Positions 33,275 through 43,700 of a DNA stretch of 64,000 nt are shown here, one piece after another; positions within the stretch are counted from its first letter, which is position 1; every line of letters starts with the position of its first letter. The stretch is taken from NCBI GenBank assembly GCA_002256395.1, contig NKJG01000002.1:438333-502332 (forward strand), read 5' to 3'. Origin of the DNA: Bacteroidetes bacterium B1(2017) (GTDB taxonomy: Bacteria; Bacteroidota; Bacteroidia; UKL13-3). Under the pieces are notes generated by a model. That model was given only the letters and a program-made list of their open reading frames with translations. It was not told the origin of the DNA and made no database searches. Both the position numbers and the translations under genes were made by a program.

Positions 33275-36175
33275 ATGAGCAGAGAATACAATCACAAAGA
33301 AATTGAAGCCAAATGGCAAGCATATTGGGCCGAAAAGGAAATTTATAAGGTTAGCGAAAACCCTAACATGCCCAAATATTATGTATTAGATATGTTCCCA
33401 TACCCAAGTGGGGCAGGTTTGCATGTTGGACACCCTCTAGGGTATATTGCCAGTGATATTTTTAGCAGATATAAACGCTTAAAAGGATATAATGTATTGC
33501 ATCCAATGGGCTACGATGCCTTTGGTTTACCTGCAGAGCAATATGCCATTCAAACGGGCCAGCATCCTGCCATTACTACCGAACAAAACATAAATAGGTA
33601 TCGCCAACAAATGGATAAAATTGGCTTTAGCTACGATTGGAGTAGGGAAATTAGAACCTCCAACCCCGACTATTATAAATGGACACAATGGATTTTCTTA
33701 AAGCTTTTCAACAGCTGGTATAATCCAATAAGTAATAAAGCTGAACCAATTGAAACCCTTATAAATTTATTTGAAAGTGAAGGATTTAAAGGAAGTGACG
33801 ATCGTATTTTAACTGGTGGGATTGAATTTGATTACCCTGCCTTTAGTGCGGAGCAATGGAAAAAATTTGGAGAAGTAAATCAACAAAAAATTCTGTTAGG
33901 ATTTAGATTAGCCTATTTAAGTGAAGCCTATGTAAACTGGTGCCCAGCAATGGGAACAGTGTTAAGCAACGACGAGGTAAAGGATGGTGTTAGTGAAAGA
34001 GGCGGATACCCAGTTGAACGCAAATTAATGAACCAATGGAGCTTGCGCATTACAGCCTATGCCGATAGATTATTGGCTGATTTGGATGGCTTAGATTGGA
34101 CAGAAAGTTTAAAAGAATCGCAACGAAATTGGATTGGAAAATCGCAAGGGGCTAGCTTATTGTTTAAAATTCAAGACCAAAAATTTGATATTGAAGTTTT
34201 TACAACTCGCCCGGATACCGTTTTTGGAGTAAGCTTTTTGGCCATCGCTCCTGAACATGAAATGCTTGAATCAATAGTTACTTCCGACAGAATGGATGAG
34301 GTAATGAATTATGTAGAAGCGGCAAAAAATAGAAGTGAACGCGAGCGTCAATCAGATGTAAAACGTATTAGTGGAGAGTTTACTGGCGCTTATGCAATCC
34401 ATCCATTTACGGGTAAAGAGGTTCCTATTTGGGTGGCAGATTATGTATTAGGTGGGTATGGAACGGGCGCTGTAATGGGTGTACCTGCCCACGATAGCCG
34501 CGATCATGGCTTTGCCAAACAATTTCAATTACCTATTTTACAAGTGATTGATAATGGCCTTGAACACAATTATTTTGAAAGTTCATTTGATGCAAAAGAA
34601 GGTAACTGTATTAACTCTGGTTTCTTAAATGGATTAGGTGTAAAGAAAGCGATTAAGAAGGCAATTAGTGAAATTGAAGAGCGTGGCTTAGGTAAAGGAA
34701 AAACTAATTTTAGACTTAGGGATGCCATATTTGGCCGACAAAGATATTGGGGCGAACCCATTCCAATTTATTATAAAGATGGTATACCCTACCCAGTTGA
34801 AGAAAGCGACCTGCCTATCATTTTGCCTGAAATTGATAAATTTCTTCCAACCGAAACGGGTGAGCCACCTTTAGCTAGGGCTATTGATTGGAAATATAAA
34901 GGGCAATATGAATTTGAATATTCTACTATGCCTGGCTGGGCGGGCAGTAGTTGGTATTTCTTAAGGTATATGAACCCAACTAATAGCAGCGAAATGGTAA
35001 GCAAAGACGCTGTAAATTATTGGCAGCAAGTTGATTTATACCTTGGAGGAAGTGAGCATGCAACAGGGCATTTGTTATATGTGAGATTTTGGACAAAATT
35101 CTTATTCGACTTAGGATTAATACCTGTAAATGAACCAGCCAAAAAGCTTATTAACCAAGGCATGATACAAGGTAGAAGTAATTTTGTATTTAGGGTTGAT
35201 TGCTTTAAGGGAGAGGTTAAAGTTCTAAGCTTCTTTGCATCTAAAGGATTTATTGACGAGTCGAACGGAATTAAAAACATACCCATTTTATTTGAGCAAT
35301 TTAACAAACAAAACCATCAATCTGTTGGCTTAGACTATAGTAAAATCAACGTCGTGAAGCTAAATGTGGATGTGAGTATTGTTGAAAATGATGTGCTTAA
35401 TGAAACCTCTTTCAGAAATTGGAGAGAAGATTATGCAGAAGCATTATTTGTAACAGAGGAAGGTAAATACCATTGCACTTGGGAAGTTGAAAAAATGTCG
35501 AAATCGAAGTGGAATGTAGTAACGCCTGACTTTATTGTTGAGCAATATGGTGCTGATACCCTACGACTATATGAAATGTTTTTGGGCCCACTTGAGCAAA
35601 GCAAACCATGGAATACCCAAGGTATTGAAGGCGTTCAGAGGTTTTTGAAAAAATTATGGCGCTTATTTTATGATGCCAATGGAGAATTAAATTTAAGTAC
35701 TGCGGAAGCAAGCAAGCCTGAATTAAAAAGCCTTCATAAAACAATCAAAAAAGTAGCGGAGGATATTGAGAACTTTTCTTTTAACACTTCGGTTAGTACC
35801 TTTATGATTTGTGTGAACGAATTGAGCGAATTGAAATGTAGGAACAAGGCTATACTGAAAGATTTATTAGTAGTTTTATCATCGTATGCACCACATATTA
35901 GTGAAGAACTTTGGAGAAACATAGGCGAAACAGAAAGCATCAGTAAAGCAAGTTATCCGGTATTTGTTCCTGAGTATTTAATTGAAGACTCTTTCTCTTA
36001 CCCTATTTCAATAAACGGTAAACATCGCACCAATATTGAGTTTGCGTTAGATGCCGATCAAACATTTATGCAGGAAACTGTTTTAAAAAATGAAGTGGTG
36101 GTAAAATGGTTGGAGGGAAATGTTCCTAAAAAAGTAATTGTAGTAAAAGGAAAAATTGTTAATGTAGTTGTATAA
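33275..36175 (+). CDS. leuS: Leucyl-tRNA synthetase
   Basis: A 966-residue class I synthetase charging tRNA-Leu. HIGH-type motif PSGAGLHVGHPLGY (near residues 44-57), editing (CP1) domain segments FTTRPDTVFGVSFLAIAPEH and YGTGAVMGVPAHDSRDHGF, and KMSKS at about residues 739-743 (EKMSKSKWNVV). It is longer than the E. coli enzyme, with insertions after NPDYYKWTQW and before the KMSKS loop, as usual in Bacteroidota. The divergent ftsX frame starts close by, so the promoter lies within 33096-33274. Confidence 0.97.
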   Translation: MSREYNHKEIEAKWQAYWAEKEIYKVSENPNMPKYYVLDMFPYPSGAGLHVGHPLGYIASDIFSRYKRLKGYNVLHPMGYDAFGLPAEQYAIQTGQHPAITTEQNINRYRQQMDKIGFSYDWSREIRTSNPDYYKWTQWIFLKLFNSWYNPISNKAEPIETLINLFESEGFKGSDDRILTGGIEFDYPAFSAEQWKKFGEVNQQKILLGFRLAYLSEAYVNWCPAMGTVLSNDEVKDGVSERGGYPVERKLMNQWSLRITAYADRLLADLDGLDWTESLKESQRNWIGKSQGASLLFKIQDQKFDIEVFTTRPDTVFGVSFLAIAPEHEMLESIVTSDRMDEVMNYVEAAKNRSERERQSDVKRISGEFTGAYAIHPFTGKEVPIWVADYVLGGYGTGAVMGVPAHDSRDHGFAKQFQLPILQVIDNGLEHNYFESSFDAKEGNCINSGFLNGLGVKKAIKKAISEIEERGLGKGKTNFRLRDAIFGRQRYWGEPIPIYYKDGIPYPVEESDLPIILPEIDKFLPTETGEPPLARAIDWKYKGQYEFEYSTMPGWAGSSWYFLRYMNPTNSSEMVSKDAVNYWQQVDLYLGGSEHATGHLLYVRFWTKFLFDLGLIPVNEPAKKLINQGMIQGRSNFVFRVDCFKGEVKVLSFFASKGFIDESNGIKNIPILFEQFNKQNHQSVGLDYSKINVVKLNVDVSIVENDVLNETSFRNWREDYAEALFVTEEGKYHCTWEVEKMSKSKWNVVTPDFIVEQYGADTLRLYEMFLGPLEQSKPWNTQGIEGVQRFLKKLWRLFYDANGELNLSTAEASKPELKSLHKTIKKVAEDIENFSFNTSVSTFMICVNELSELKCRNKAILKDLLVVLSSYAPHISEELWRNIGETESISKASYPVFVPEYLIEDSFSYPISINGKHRTNIEFALDADQTFMQETVLKNEVVVKWLEGNVPKKVIVVKGKIVNVVV

Positions 36176-36209
36176 TTTAGAAAGTCTCTAACAGGCAGAA
36201 AGTAAATAT

Positions 36210-37301
36210 ATGAACGAGAAAAAAGTTTCGGAACAGGCCATTGAAATTGCAATTAGATTAATTTTATTATTTGGAATACTATTTTGGTGTTTCCAAATAA
36301 TTTCGCCCTTTATCATGCCCGTACTTTGGGCATTAATAATTGCCATTTCATTACGTCCATTACAAAATTTCTTTATCAGAAAGTTCAAATTAAAACCTGC
36401 CTTATCAGCTATAATTATTACCATTTTAATGTTGTCGGTTATTTTGGTTCCAGCTGTATTGTTCTTTACATCGGCCACACAGGTAATTATTGAATTAAAA
36501 AATCAATTTGAACAAGGCACTTTTGTTATGCCAGGGCCACCCAAATTCATAGAATCGTGGCCAATTATTGGCGACAAATTGCACGATTTTCTGAGCGATT
36601 TAAATGCTAATTTAGAGGCATTCATTACTAAATATCAATCTCAAATTATTGAATTAAGTAAGCGAGTAGTTAGCATAATTATAGGTACTAGTTTAGTTGG
36701 GATACAATTCATCGTATCTATTATTATTTCTGGAATTTTTTTAGCAATTGGTGATAAAGCAAATTTTTCAGGAAACATTTTTACTAAGATTATTGGAGCT
36801 GATGGTCAGGCATACTTAGACTTAAGCATTCAAACTATCAGAAATGTAGTAAAGGGTGTTTTAGGCGTTGCGGTAATACAAGCCTTATTAGCAGGATTAG
36901 GCCTATGGGGAGCTGGCGTTCCACACGCAGCCATATGGACATTAGTCTGTTTAATATTAGCCATTATTCAAATTGGCCCTGGCATAGTAATGCTTATAAG
37001 TATGTTTTATGTGTTTGATTCAAGTAGTACTCTTGTTGCCAGTATATGGAGTATTTATTTTGTTGGGGTTGCCATTTCGGACAATATTTTAAAACCAATA
37101 TTATTAGGAAAAGGAGCTCCAGTGCCCATGTTAGTAATCTTTTTAGGCGTAATTGGAGGCTTTATGTATTCAGGTTTTATTGGCCTATTTACAGGAGCAA
37201 TTGTTTTATCCATAGGGTATAAATTGGCAAGTTTTTGGTTACAAGACGAAACCCAAAAAGAAGCTATATTAGAAGAAGTTGCAGCAGATATAGAAGAATA
37301 A
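36210..37301 (+). CDS. AI-2E/PerM-family transporter
   Basis: A 363-residue inner-membrane protein with about eight helices: ALIIAISLRPLQNFFIRKFK near the N-terminus, a mid-protein amphipathic extracytoplasmic segment (FVMPGPPKFIESWPIIGDKL), and the family's C-terminal LGLWGAGVPHAAIWTLVCLI and LILAIIQIGPGIVM regions, ending in an acidic tail. Members include the putative AI-2 exporter TqsA and Na/H antiporters; the substrate is undetermined. It starts 34 nt after leuS and may share its transcript. Confidence 0.88.
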   Translation: MNEKKVSEQAIEIAIRLILLFGILFWCFQIISPFIMPVLWALIIAISLRPLQNFFIRKFKLKPALSAIIITILMLSVILVPAVLFFTSATQVIIELKNQFEQGTFVMPGPPKFIESWPIIGDKLHDFLSDLNANLEAFITKYQSQIIELSKRVVSIIIGTSLVGIQFIVSIIISGIFLAIGDKANFSGNIFTKIIGADGQAYLDLSIQTIRNVVKGVLGVAVIQALLAGLGLWGAGVPHAAIWTLVCLILAIIQIGPGIVMLISMFYVFDSSSTLVASIWSIYFVGVAISDNILKPILLGKGAPVPMLVIFLGVIGGFMYSGFIGLFTGAIVLSIGYKLASFWLQDETQKEAILEEVAADIEE

Positions 37302-37309
37302 AATAGCAT

Positions 37310-40300
37310 TTAAAAAATATACCTAGCTTCCATTTTACCTGTATGGATAATGGCTAAAGAGCCCGATTTACGCCCTTCATAACTAATATTTATTTGAAGG
37401 TTGTTGCCAAATCTTTGTTGCATATTTATGCTCCATAATTGATTCTTTCCAATACTTAAACCTTGCAACATATCATAGGCCAATGGGCTATTTACATTGC
37501 CTTTAAATCCAACTTGGTAATGAGTGTATTTTAAGGTTAGTACTCCCATTTTAATAAAAGAATAACGAATCTCCGAACCAAGTTCATTTGTTTTGCTTTC
37601 ATCTCCACCTAGTTCGGGCAAATTGCTCGATTGAACCAAAGAGTAATTAACTCCTACACGCCATTTCTGTTGAAATTGGTAACTTAATTTAGGTTTCAAC
37701 TCATGAAACTGATAGGAATAATTATTGCTAATAAAGTATTCGGAGGTATATCCCCTAGTTCCAATAGCATAATTGCCCGTGAGAGCCCAATTTGCCGTTA
37801 GGTTCAGCCTGGCACCAAAAGTATATTCCTCTCTTAAACGAGTTTCAAATCCATTGGTTAGGAGGTTCTTACTTTGTTGTTTTTGCATACTAAAATCTAG
37901 GCCATATTTTGGATTATTCTTATTAAAAAATAAGGTATTTCTAAACACAGAGGCCAAACTAATTAGGCTAGTATCTTTAACATTAAGATTAACTATACTC
38001 GTCAATGAATGTGCGGGATCAGCCAAAACTTTTCTATCGTAACGCCAAGCTGTTTGGTTACTAAATTTATTGGCAAACCCTTTAAAGCCTGTATACCTTT
38101 TAGTGCTAAAATTATTGATATTTAATGTTTGACTTAATTGAGAACTATTTACCTTTAACAAGGTTGTTGTAGGCAAAAATACTTTAATATAATTGGCCAA
38201 ATTTTTATCGGCCATGGAGGCAGGCTGAAACTCATTTAATTGTTGTTGTCCATCCTCGTTAAAATCTTTCCAAACATAAACACCTTGCCCAATTGGCACT
38301 TCAACATATTGAAAATCTCTTCTAAGCTCATTTCCCGAACCCACCTGAATATAGGTATTGGCAGTAATTAGTCGTTTTAGAAAACTGTAATCATATTCAA
38401 TTCTACTTAATAAAGTTTGCTCTGGTTTAAGGTCTTTAAAGGCTGAATCTAATACCTCAAAATTTCTATAGGATGCATCGATAGATAATTTATTGAAGTT
38501 CTTTTGAAGGAAAGAAATTCCAGCCTTAGCTTCCTTAGCAAGGGTATGATTTTTAAGGATTAAGGAAAAAGGAATTTGATCTAGGCGAGTGTTTATGTCT
38601 ATAAAATAGGTGAGTTGCGAACTATCTTTATTGCGCAAATAAAGTGCTACCTGTTCATACGCATAACTCCCACTTAATAAGCTATCGCCTGCATTTTTAA
38701 AGGTACTTTGTTCGGCATTGGTGCGTACTCCAACATTTATTTTTCTTAATAATCTGGTATAATTAAGTTGTAGATTCTTTATTTCAGTACCATAGGCAGA
38801 AGTATATGCTGTTGGTTTCTGTTGTCCGTTCAACCATTCGGCTGTACTTTGAAATTTATTCCGTGTATTCTTTAAATCAAAACCTATTTGATGGCGCCAA
38901 CCTATAAACGAACCTTCCCCTTTGTTGTAATATCCAAGCTGGTAAAATGAAGTACCATATTTTGCGTGGTTAAAGGCAAGCTTCCAATTAATTATATGCT
39001 CCTTATTCCCTGTATCGCTTTCGTTTCCATTAGATAATTGCCTATTCCAAATTCTGTTAAACTCAACGTTTCTATAGCGTTCTACATACCTAAATTGGGC
39101 ATCCGTGTATTCATAATGAACAGCACTTTGAACAGTTTTTTCTTTACCTCCAAGTTTAAGTTCATTTTTCGATTCAAGCTTTACTGCATAACCAGCATCA
39201 TTTGCATTATCCAAATCACTGTATAGGTTTTTATTATTATCACTTCTAGCAAGTTCTATTGCCATTGAATTATTTGGGTCGAACCTAACCATTGACCCCA
39301 AGGTTAGCAATTGTTTTTTGTTTGGAGCAATCAGTTGAATAAAGGGTTCAAAATCGCCCTGAGGCACACCGTTAATTGGTTCAATCCATTGAAAAACCCT
39401 GCCATTTGAACTACTAGCTCCTTGCTTATAATTACCCTTATTGGTTCCTACAAAACTAAATCTAAGCTCATAAAAAACAGTATCTGAAGTAGGATCTATG
39501 GTGTGAACATATATGTTTTGAAATCCTAAAGAATCAATTTTACGATACAAGATTTTCTTTGAATCAAATGGATAAATTCGTTTAGCACTAGTTACTTTTG
39601 CCTCATTTAATTGGTCGCCAACACTTGCCAGTAGAAACTTATTGCTATCTGTTAAACTTTGCTGGAAGGGTTGATTTTTATTGTCTTGCTCGGTATAGTA
39701 ATTTAAATAAACAGTCGATTTTGCGGTTTCCCATTTTGTAGAAAAACCAAAAAGTGTACGGGCAAAATTTCTATCCGAATATTGAAACTCAACCACAATT
39801 CTTGAATATTGGGTAATTAATCGTTTGGGCATAAAAACCAATTCACCACTATTGTAATCAATGGTATAATCATTTTGTTCGCCTCTTGTCAGTTTTTCTC
39901 CATCAAGATATACAGCCTCCGTTCCAGAAATTAAAATAATAAACACCTCTCCATTAGGTCCTGTAAGCCTGTATGGCCCTTGGTTTCCCTCAACCCCATT
40001 CATAATATTTCTTACAAACCTTCCTCTAGATAAGGCCGCCTGAGCATTAACCTGTAAGCTTTGTTTTGGTTTTATTTCAAATTGGGTTTGAGCCAAAAGG
40101 CCTCTTGATTTCTTATAGTAATTTAGGAAATAAGAAGGCTCTGGTTTAGTCATTAAATAATCGCCCACAACAAGCTTATTTGCATTCTTACTAAATTGCA
40201 CATAAACTTGGTCAAAGTCTTGTAGTTCCTGGGTATTTCCTTCTGGCTGAATAGGATTATTATCATCACTTATGGCCGCCAACACAGAAACATCGTTATT

Positions 40301-40792
40301 TATTTTACCTGCCAATTGAAGATTTAAGTTTGCATTTACCACTGCGTTCTGGCTATTTCCCAAACTTAAACCACGCATGATACTTCCATTACTTACTAAT
40401 CCTTCATTCTTTAAAACAGGATCAAAGCCACTAGAGCGAGCATCAAACTTAAACGGGTTTTGAACTTCAGAAAATACAGGTTGAATTAGTTTTGGATCTT
40501 TGTTTTGGTAGCTTTTCTTGAAATTGTATGACAAAGCAGAATACTCACAATCCAAATGAGTTGCTAAAGGTATTCGGATAGATATTAAGGCACCATGTAA
40601 ATAATTAATTCGATAATCAAGGCCTTCTTGGTATCCCTTTATTTTCACCGAACCAACAAGAATGGGCAAGGTATCAAGGGTAATGGAGTCGGTTTGAAGA
40701 ATATATTTTTTAGAATAAATGGGAACAGTGGTTTGTGCTTTTAGGTTCAAACCAAACAAAAAACAACTAAGTAAGGCAAAAACTAACCTCAT
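37310..40792 (-). CDS. Large predicted outer-membrane beta-barrel protein
   Basis: A 1160-residue exported protein of unknown function. Signal peptide at residues 1-19 (MRLVFALLSCFLFGLNLKA). The N-terminal third has a conserved-looking stretch (FDPVLKNEGLVSNGSIMRGL, LDGEKLTRGEQNDYTIDYNS, GELVFMPKRLITQYSRIVVE). The rest is rich in alternating hydrophobic/polar beta strands typical of outer-membrane barrels, ending ...GKMEARYIF with a C-terminal aromatic. Its ATG overlaps the stop of the giant kinase (ATGA), so they are translationally coupled. Confidence 0.7.
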   Translation of the reverse strand: MRLVFALLSCFLFGLNLKAQTTVPIYSKKYILQTDSITLDTLPILVGSVKIKGYQEGLDYRINYLHGALISIRIPLATHLDCEYSALSYNFKKSYQNKDPKLIQPVFSEVQNPFKFDARSSGFDPVLKNEGLVSNGSIMRGLSLGNSQNAVVNANLNLQLAGKINNDVSVLAAISDDNNPIQPEGNTQELQDFDQVYVQFSKNANKLVVGDYLMTKPEPSYFLNYYKKSRGLLAQTQFEIKPKQSLQVNAQAALSRGRFVRNIMNGVEGNQGPYRLTGPNGEVFIILISGTEAVYLDGEKLTRGEQNDYTIDYNSGELVFMPKRLITQYSRIVVEFQYSDRNFARTLFGFSTKWETAKSTVYLNYYTEQDNKNQPFQQSLTDSNKFLLASVGDQLNEAKVTSAKRIYPFDSKKILYRKIDSLGFQNIYVHTIDPTSDTVFYELRFSFVGTNKGNYKQGASSSNGRVFQWIEPINGVPQGDFEPFIQLIAPNKKQLLTLGSMVRFDPNNSMAIELARSDNNKNLYSDLDNANDAGYAVKLESKNELKLGGKEKTVQSAVHYEYTDAQFRYVERYRNVEFNRIWNRQLSNGNESDTGNKEHIINWKLAFNHAKYGTSFYQLGYYNKGEGSFIGWRHQIGFDLKNTRNKFQSTAEWLNGQQKPTAYTSAYGTEIKNLQLNYTRLLRKINVGVRTNAEQSTFKNAGDSLLSGSYAYEQVALYLRNKDSSQLTYFIDINTRLDQIPFSLILKNHTLAKEAKAGISFLQKNFNKLSIDASYRNFEVLDSAFKDLKPEQTLLSRIEYDYSFLKRLITANTYIQVGSGNELRRDFQYVEVPIGQGVYVWKDFNEDGQQQLNEFQPASMADKNLANYIKVFLPTTTLLKVNSSQLSQTLNINNFSTKRYTGFKGFANKFSNQTAWRYDRKVLADPAHSLTSIVNLNVKDTSLISLASVFRNTLFFNKNNPKYGLDFSMQKQQSKNLLTNGFETRLREEYTFGARLNLTANWALTGNYAIGTRGYTSEYFISNNYSYQFHELKPKLSYQFQQKWRVGVNYSLVQSSNLPELGGDESKTNELGSEIRYSFIKMGVLTLKYTHYQVGFKGNVNSPLAYDMLQGLSIGKNQLWSINMQQRFGNNLQINISYEGRKSGSLAIIHTGKMEARYIF

Positions 40793-43700
40793 TCCGCTTG
40801 GCTTAACGGTAGCCTAATGCTAAAAGTTGTTCCTTCGCCAAACTTACTTTCAAACCAAATGGTTCCTCCCCCACTTTCTATCATACTTTTAACAATAGGC
40901 AAACCTAATCCCATACCAATAACCTTGGTACTAAAATAAGGCATAAAAACCTTTTCCGTTTGATCTTCAGGAATTCCAGAACCATTATCCTTCACCTCAA
41001 TTTGCATAAAGGTATCATACGTTTTTACAGACACGTCAATTTTCCCAATTCGTTCTTCTGGAATGGCCTGACACGCGTTTTTAATTAAATTGGTTAAGGT
41101 TCTATTTAAGTAACCAGCATCGAACCAAATGGTGGTATCTGGAGCACATTCAACCAATAATTCTCCGTCAAAAGTTTGCTCTTGCAAATGAATTATTTGC
41201 TCTAATAAATCATTTACAAAAATGGTTTCATACCTAGGGGCTGGCATTTTAGCGAAGCTACTAAATTCGGTGGCTAAATCACTCAAGGTATCTATTTGAG
41301 TAATGAGGGTTTTAGTAACTTTTGCAAATGTTTCGGGTAATTTGGGAGATTGATCTTTCCAAGCCCTTTCAAGATGCTGTACGCTTAATTTCATTGGAGT
41401 AAGCGGATTCTTTATTTCATGTGCAATTTGCCTAGCAATGTCGCGCCAGGCACCTTCACGTTCACTTTTGGCTAGTTTAGCAGCACTATCTTCTAATTGG
41501 TCAATCATTAAATTATATTGTTTAACCAATTCCCCAATTTCATCCTTTCGAGTCCATGAAATAGATTCGTTTTTTTGTCCAAATGTGGTTCTTGCCATTT
41601 GTTGTTGAATAAGCACGAGAGGGTAAGAAATATTCCGTGATACAACCCAAGCAATAGCGCCAATAACCAAAAACATCAAGGCATACAAATTAATGAAGCC
41701 AACAATAATCGAAGAAATTTCACTGTTTAAATCGCTACTTTCATAAAAGTTAGGCAATTGCACATATCCCAATAGGACTCTGTTTTTGCCAAATACAGGA
41801 ACATATGCGCCACTGTATTCAAAGGTTGCTATTTCTTCATTTTGAACATATTGAGACTCTCTCAAATTATTTAAATGATAAAATGCTTTTGCATTCATTA
41901 ATGGGGCAATAATACCGTCATCGTAAACCTTTTTAATGGTTGAACTTAAAAGTTCTCCTTGTGCATTAAAAAAGGTAATGTCGGTGTTATAAAAATCAGC
42001 AATTTGATTAATGCTAGCCTCCACATCACTTTGGTTAGAATTAAAATTTATATCCTGACTTTCGTTTTCAATGGCACTAGCCACATTTCTAATTTTCTTA
42101 ACTAGCTTATCGTTTTGCTTAAGTGAATTTTGATTACTAATAAAATTAATTGTAAAATAGGCTGTAGCACCAAGGGTAATAAATACAATTAAAACAATAC
42201 CCAATTGAATTCGGGTTCGTATTAAGCTTAAGTCTGCATCTTTAACAATTAAAAAATTATTGATATGTTTTTGAACCCAAAGCCAAACCTTATTTGAGTT
42301 CAATTTGCTTTGTTTGATATATCTATTGTTAAACAATAAATAGAGCAAAATAAATGCAATAAGTAATAAGGTAAAGAAAGTGAATGAGAGTGAAAACAAT
42401 CCAAACGGCTCATACCAAGAAGCTGCTTTACGGCTAACAACTACAAATAAATTATCGTTTTCTTTAAATAATAAATGGCTATACCCATTATCTACAAACG
42501 ATCTACTTTTACCTTCAAAATTATCCCAGGTAAAAGTTGTTCTATAGGCATAATCGCCACTTTGACTAAGTAGGCGCATGTCTCTATAAATGGCATAAGA
42601 ATAATTGCGATGTTTATTGTAATTATTTCTAAACCCATCAATCAATAATTCATCAAACCTATTTTCATCTTGCAATAATTTAGGTTGAAGGTGAATAAAG
42701 AAATAACCTAAAACTTTGCCTTTATCTTTTACAATAAACTTGCCCAAATAACCCTTTAAATAGGCATTATTTTTCAAGAATCGAAAGTTCTTATTTATAG
42801 TAGTTGACCCTAGTTTTTTATAAATATAATCAACCTGTGGGTAGGTAAAAATATTCCGAACCTGATGATGATTAAAATTAGATTCAAAATCATAGACCGA
42901 AATATCATATTTACCCAAATACCCACTAAAATAGAGCTGTCTCAACTTTTTAACCAATTGAGATTTTAAGGCAATTGGATTAACATAATAGGTCTTAATA
43001 ATTTTGCTTCCTGCTACCTTTTTCTCTACATCTTCTAAAAAGTATTCGGCATTTACATCGTTTTGTGAAACCAACTTAGCAGCATATAAAAACCTCCCCT
43101 CTTCCTCCTCAATATTACTGTAATAGTAGATGGTGATAGAAGTAAAAATACTTAATAGAACAACTAAAACAAAATACTGTTGAAACCGATTTAATTTCTG
43201 AATGACCCAATGCCTATAGGCAAGAAAAACAAAGATTATAAGTGAACTTGCATACGAGTATAGAGCCTTTCGTTCAAACAAATAAATAACAATATAAGGA
43301 TGGAAAAAGTAAAAAATAAGGCCAACAACAAAGAACTTTTCATAAAAATTCAACTCTGGCTTTTGTAGGTTTTTGTATAAGCGCTGAACCATTTGCCAGG
43401 TAACGAGGAGTAGCATAAATGCTAATAAAAGCCCTAAAAAAGTATAGGCATTTATAGCATAAATATTCTTTATATCGAAGGAGATTTGTGAATCGAAAAC
43501 TAGACTTTTTATGCTATCTATTGCACCATCAGCCAACACCATAGTAAGCCAAGCTGTAAATCCTAAATGAATAAAGGATGCAGCTTTTTTCTTTGAATAG
43601 GTAGCATGACTATCTTTTATCAGCACCAAAAACCAAAGTAAAATTGCTACTGCAACTAAAAAATCTCCTAATGAAGGGTTGTATATAGAAGAGGCATAAA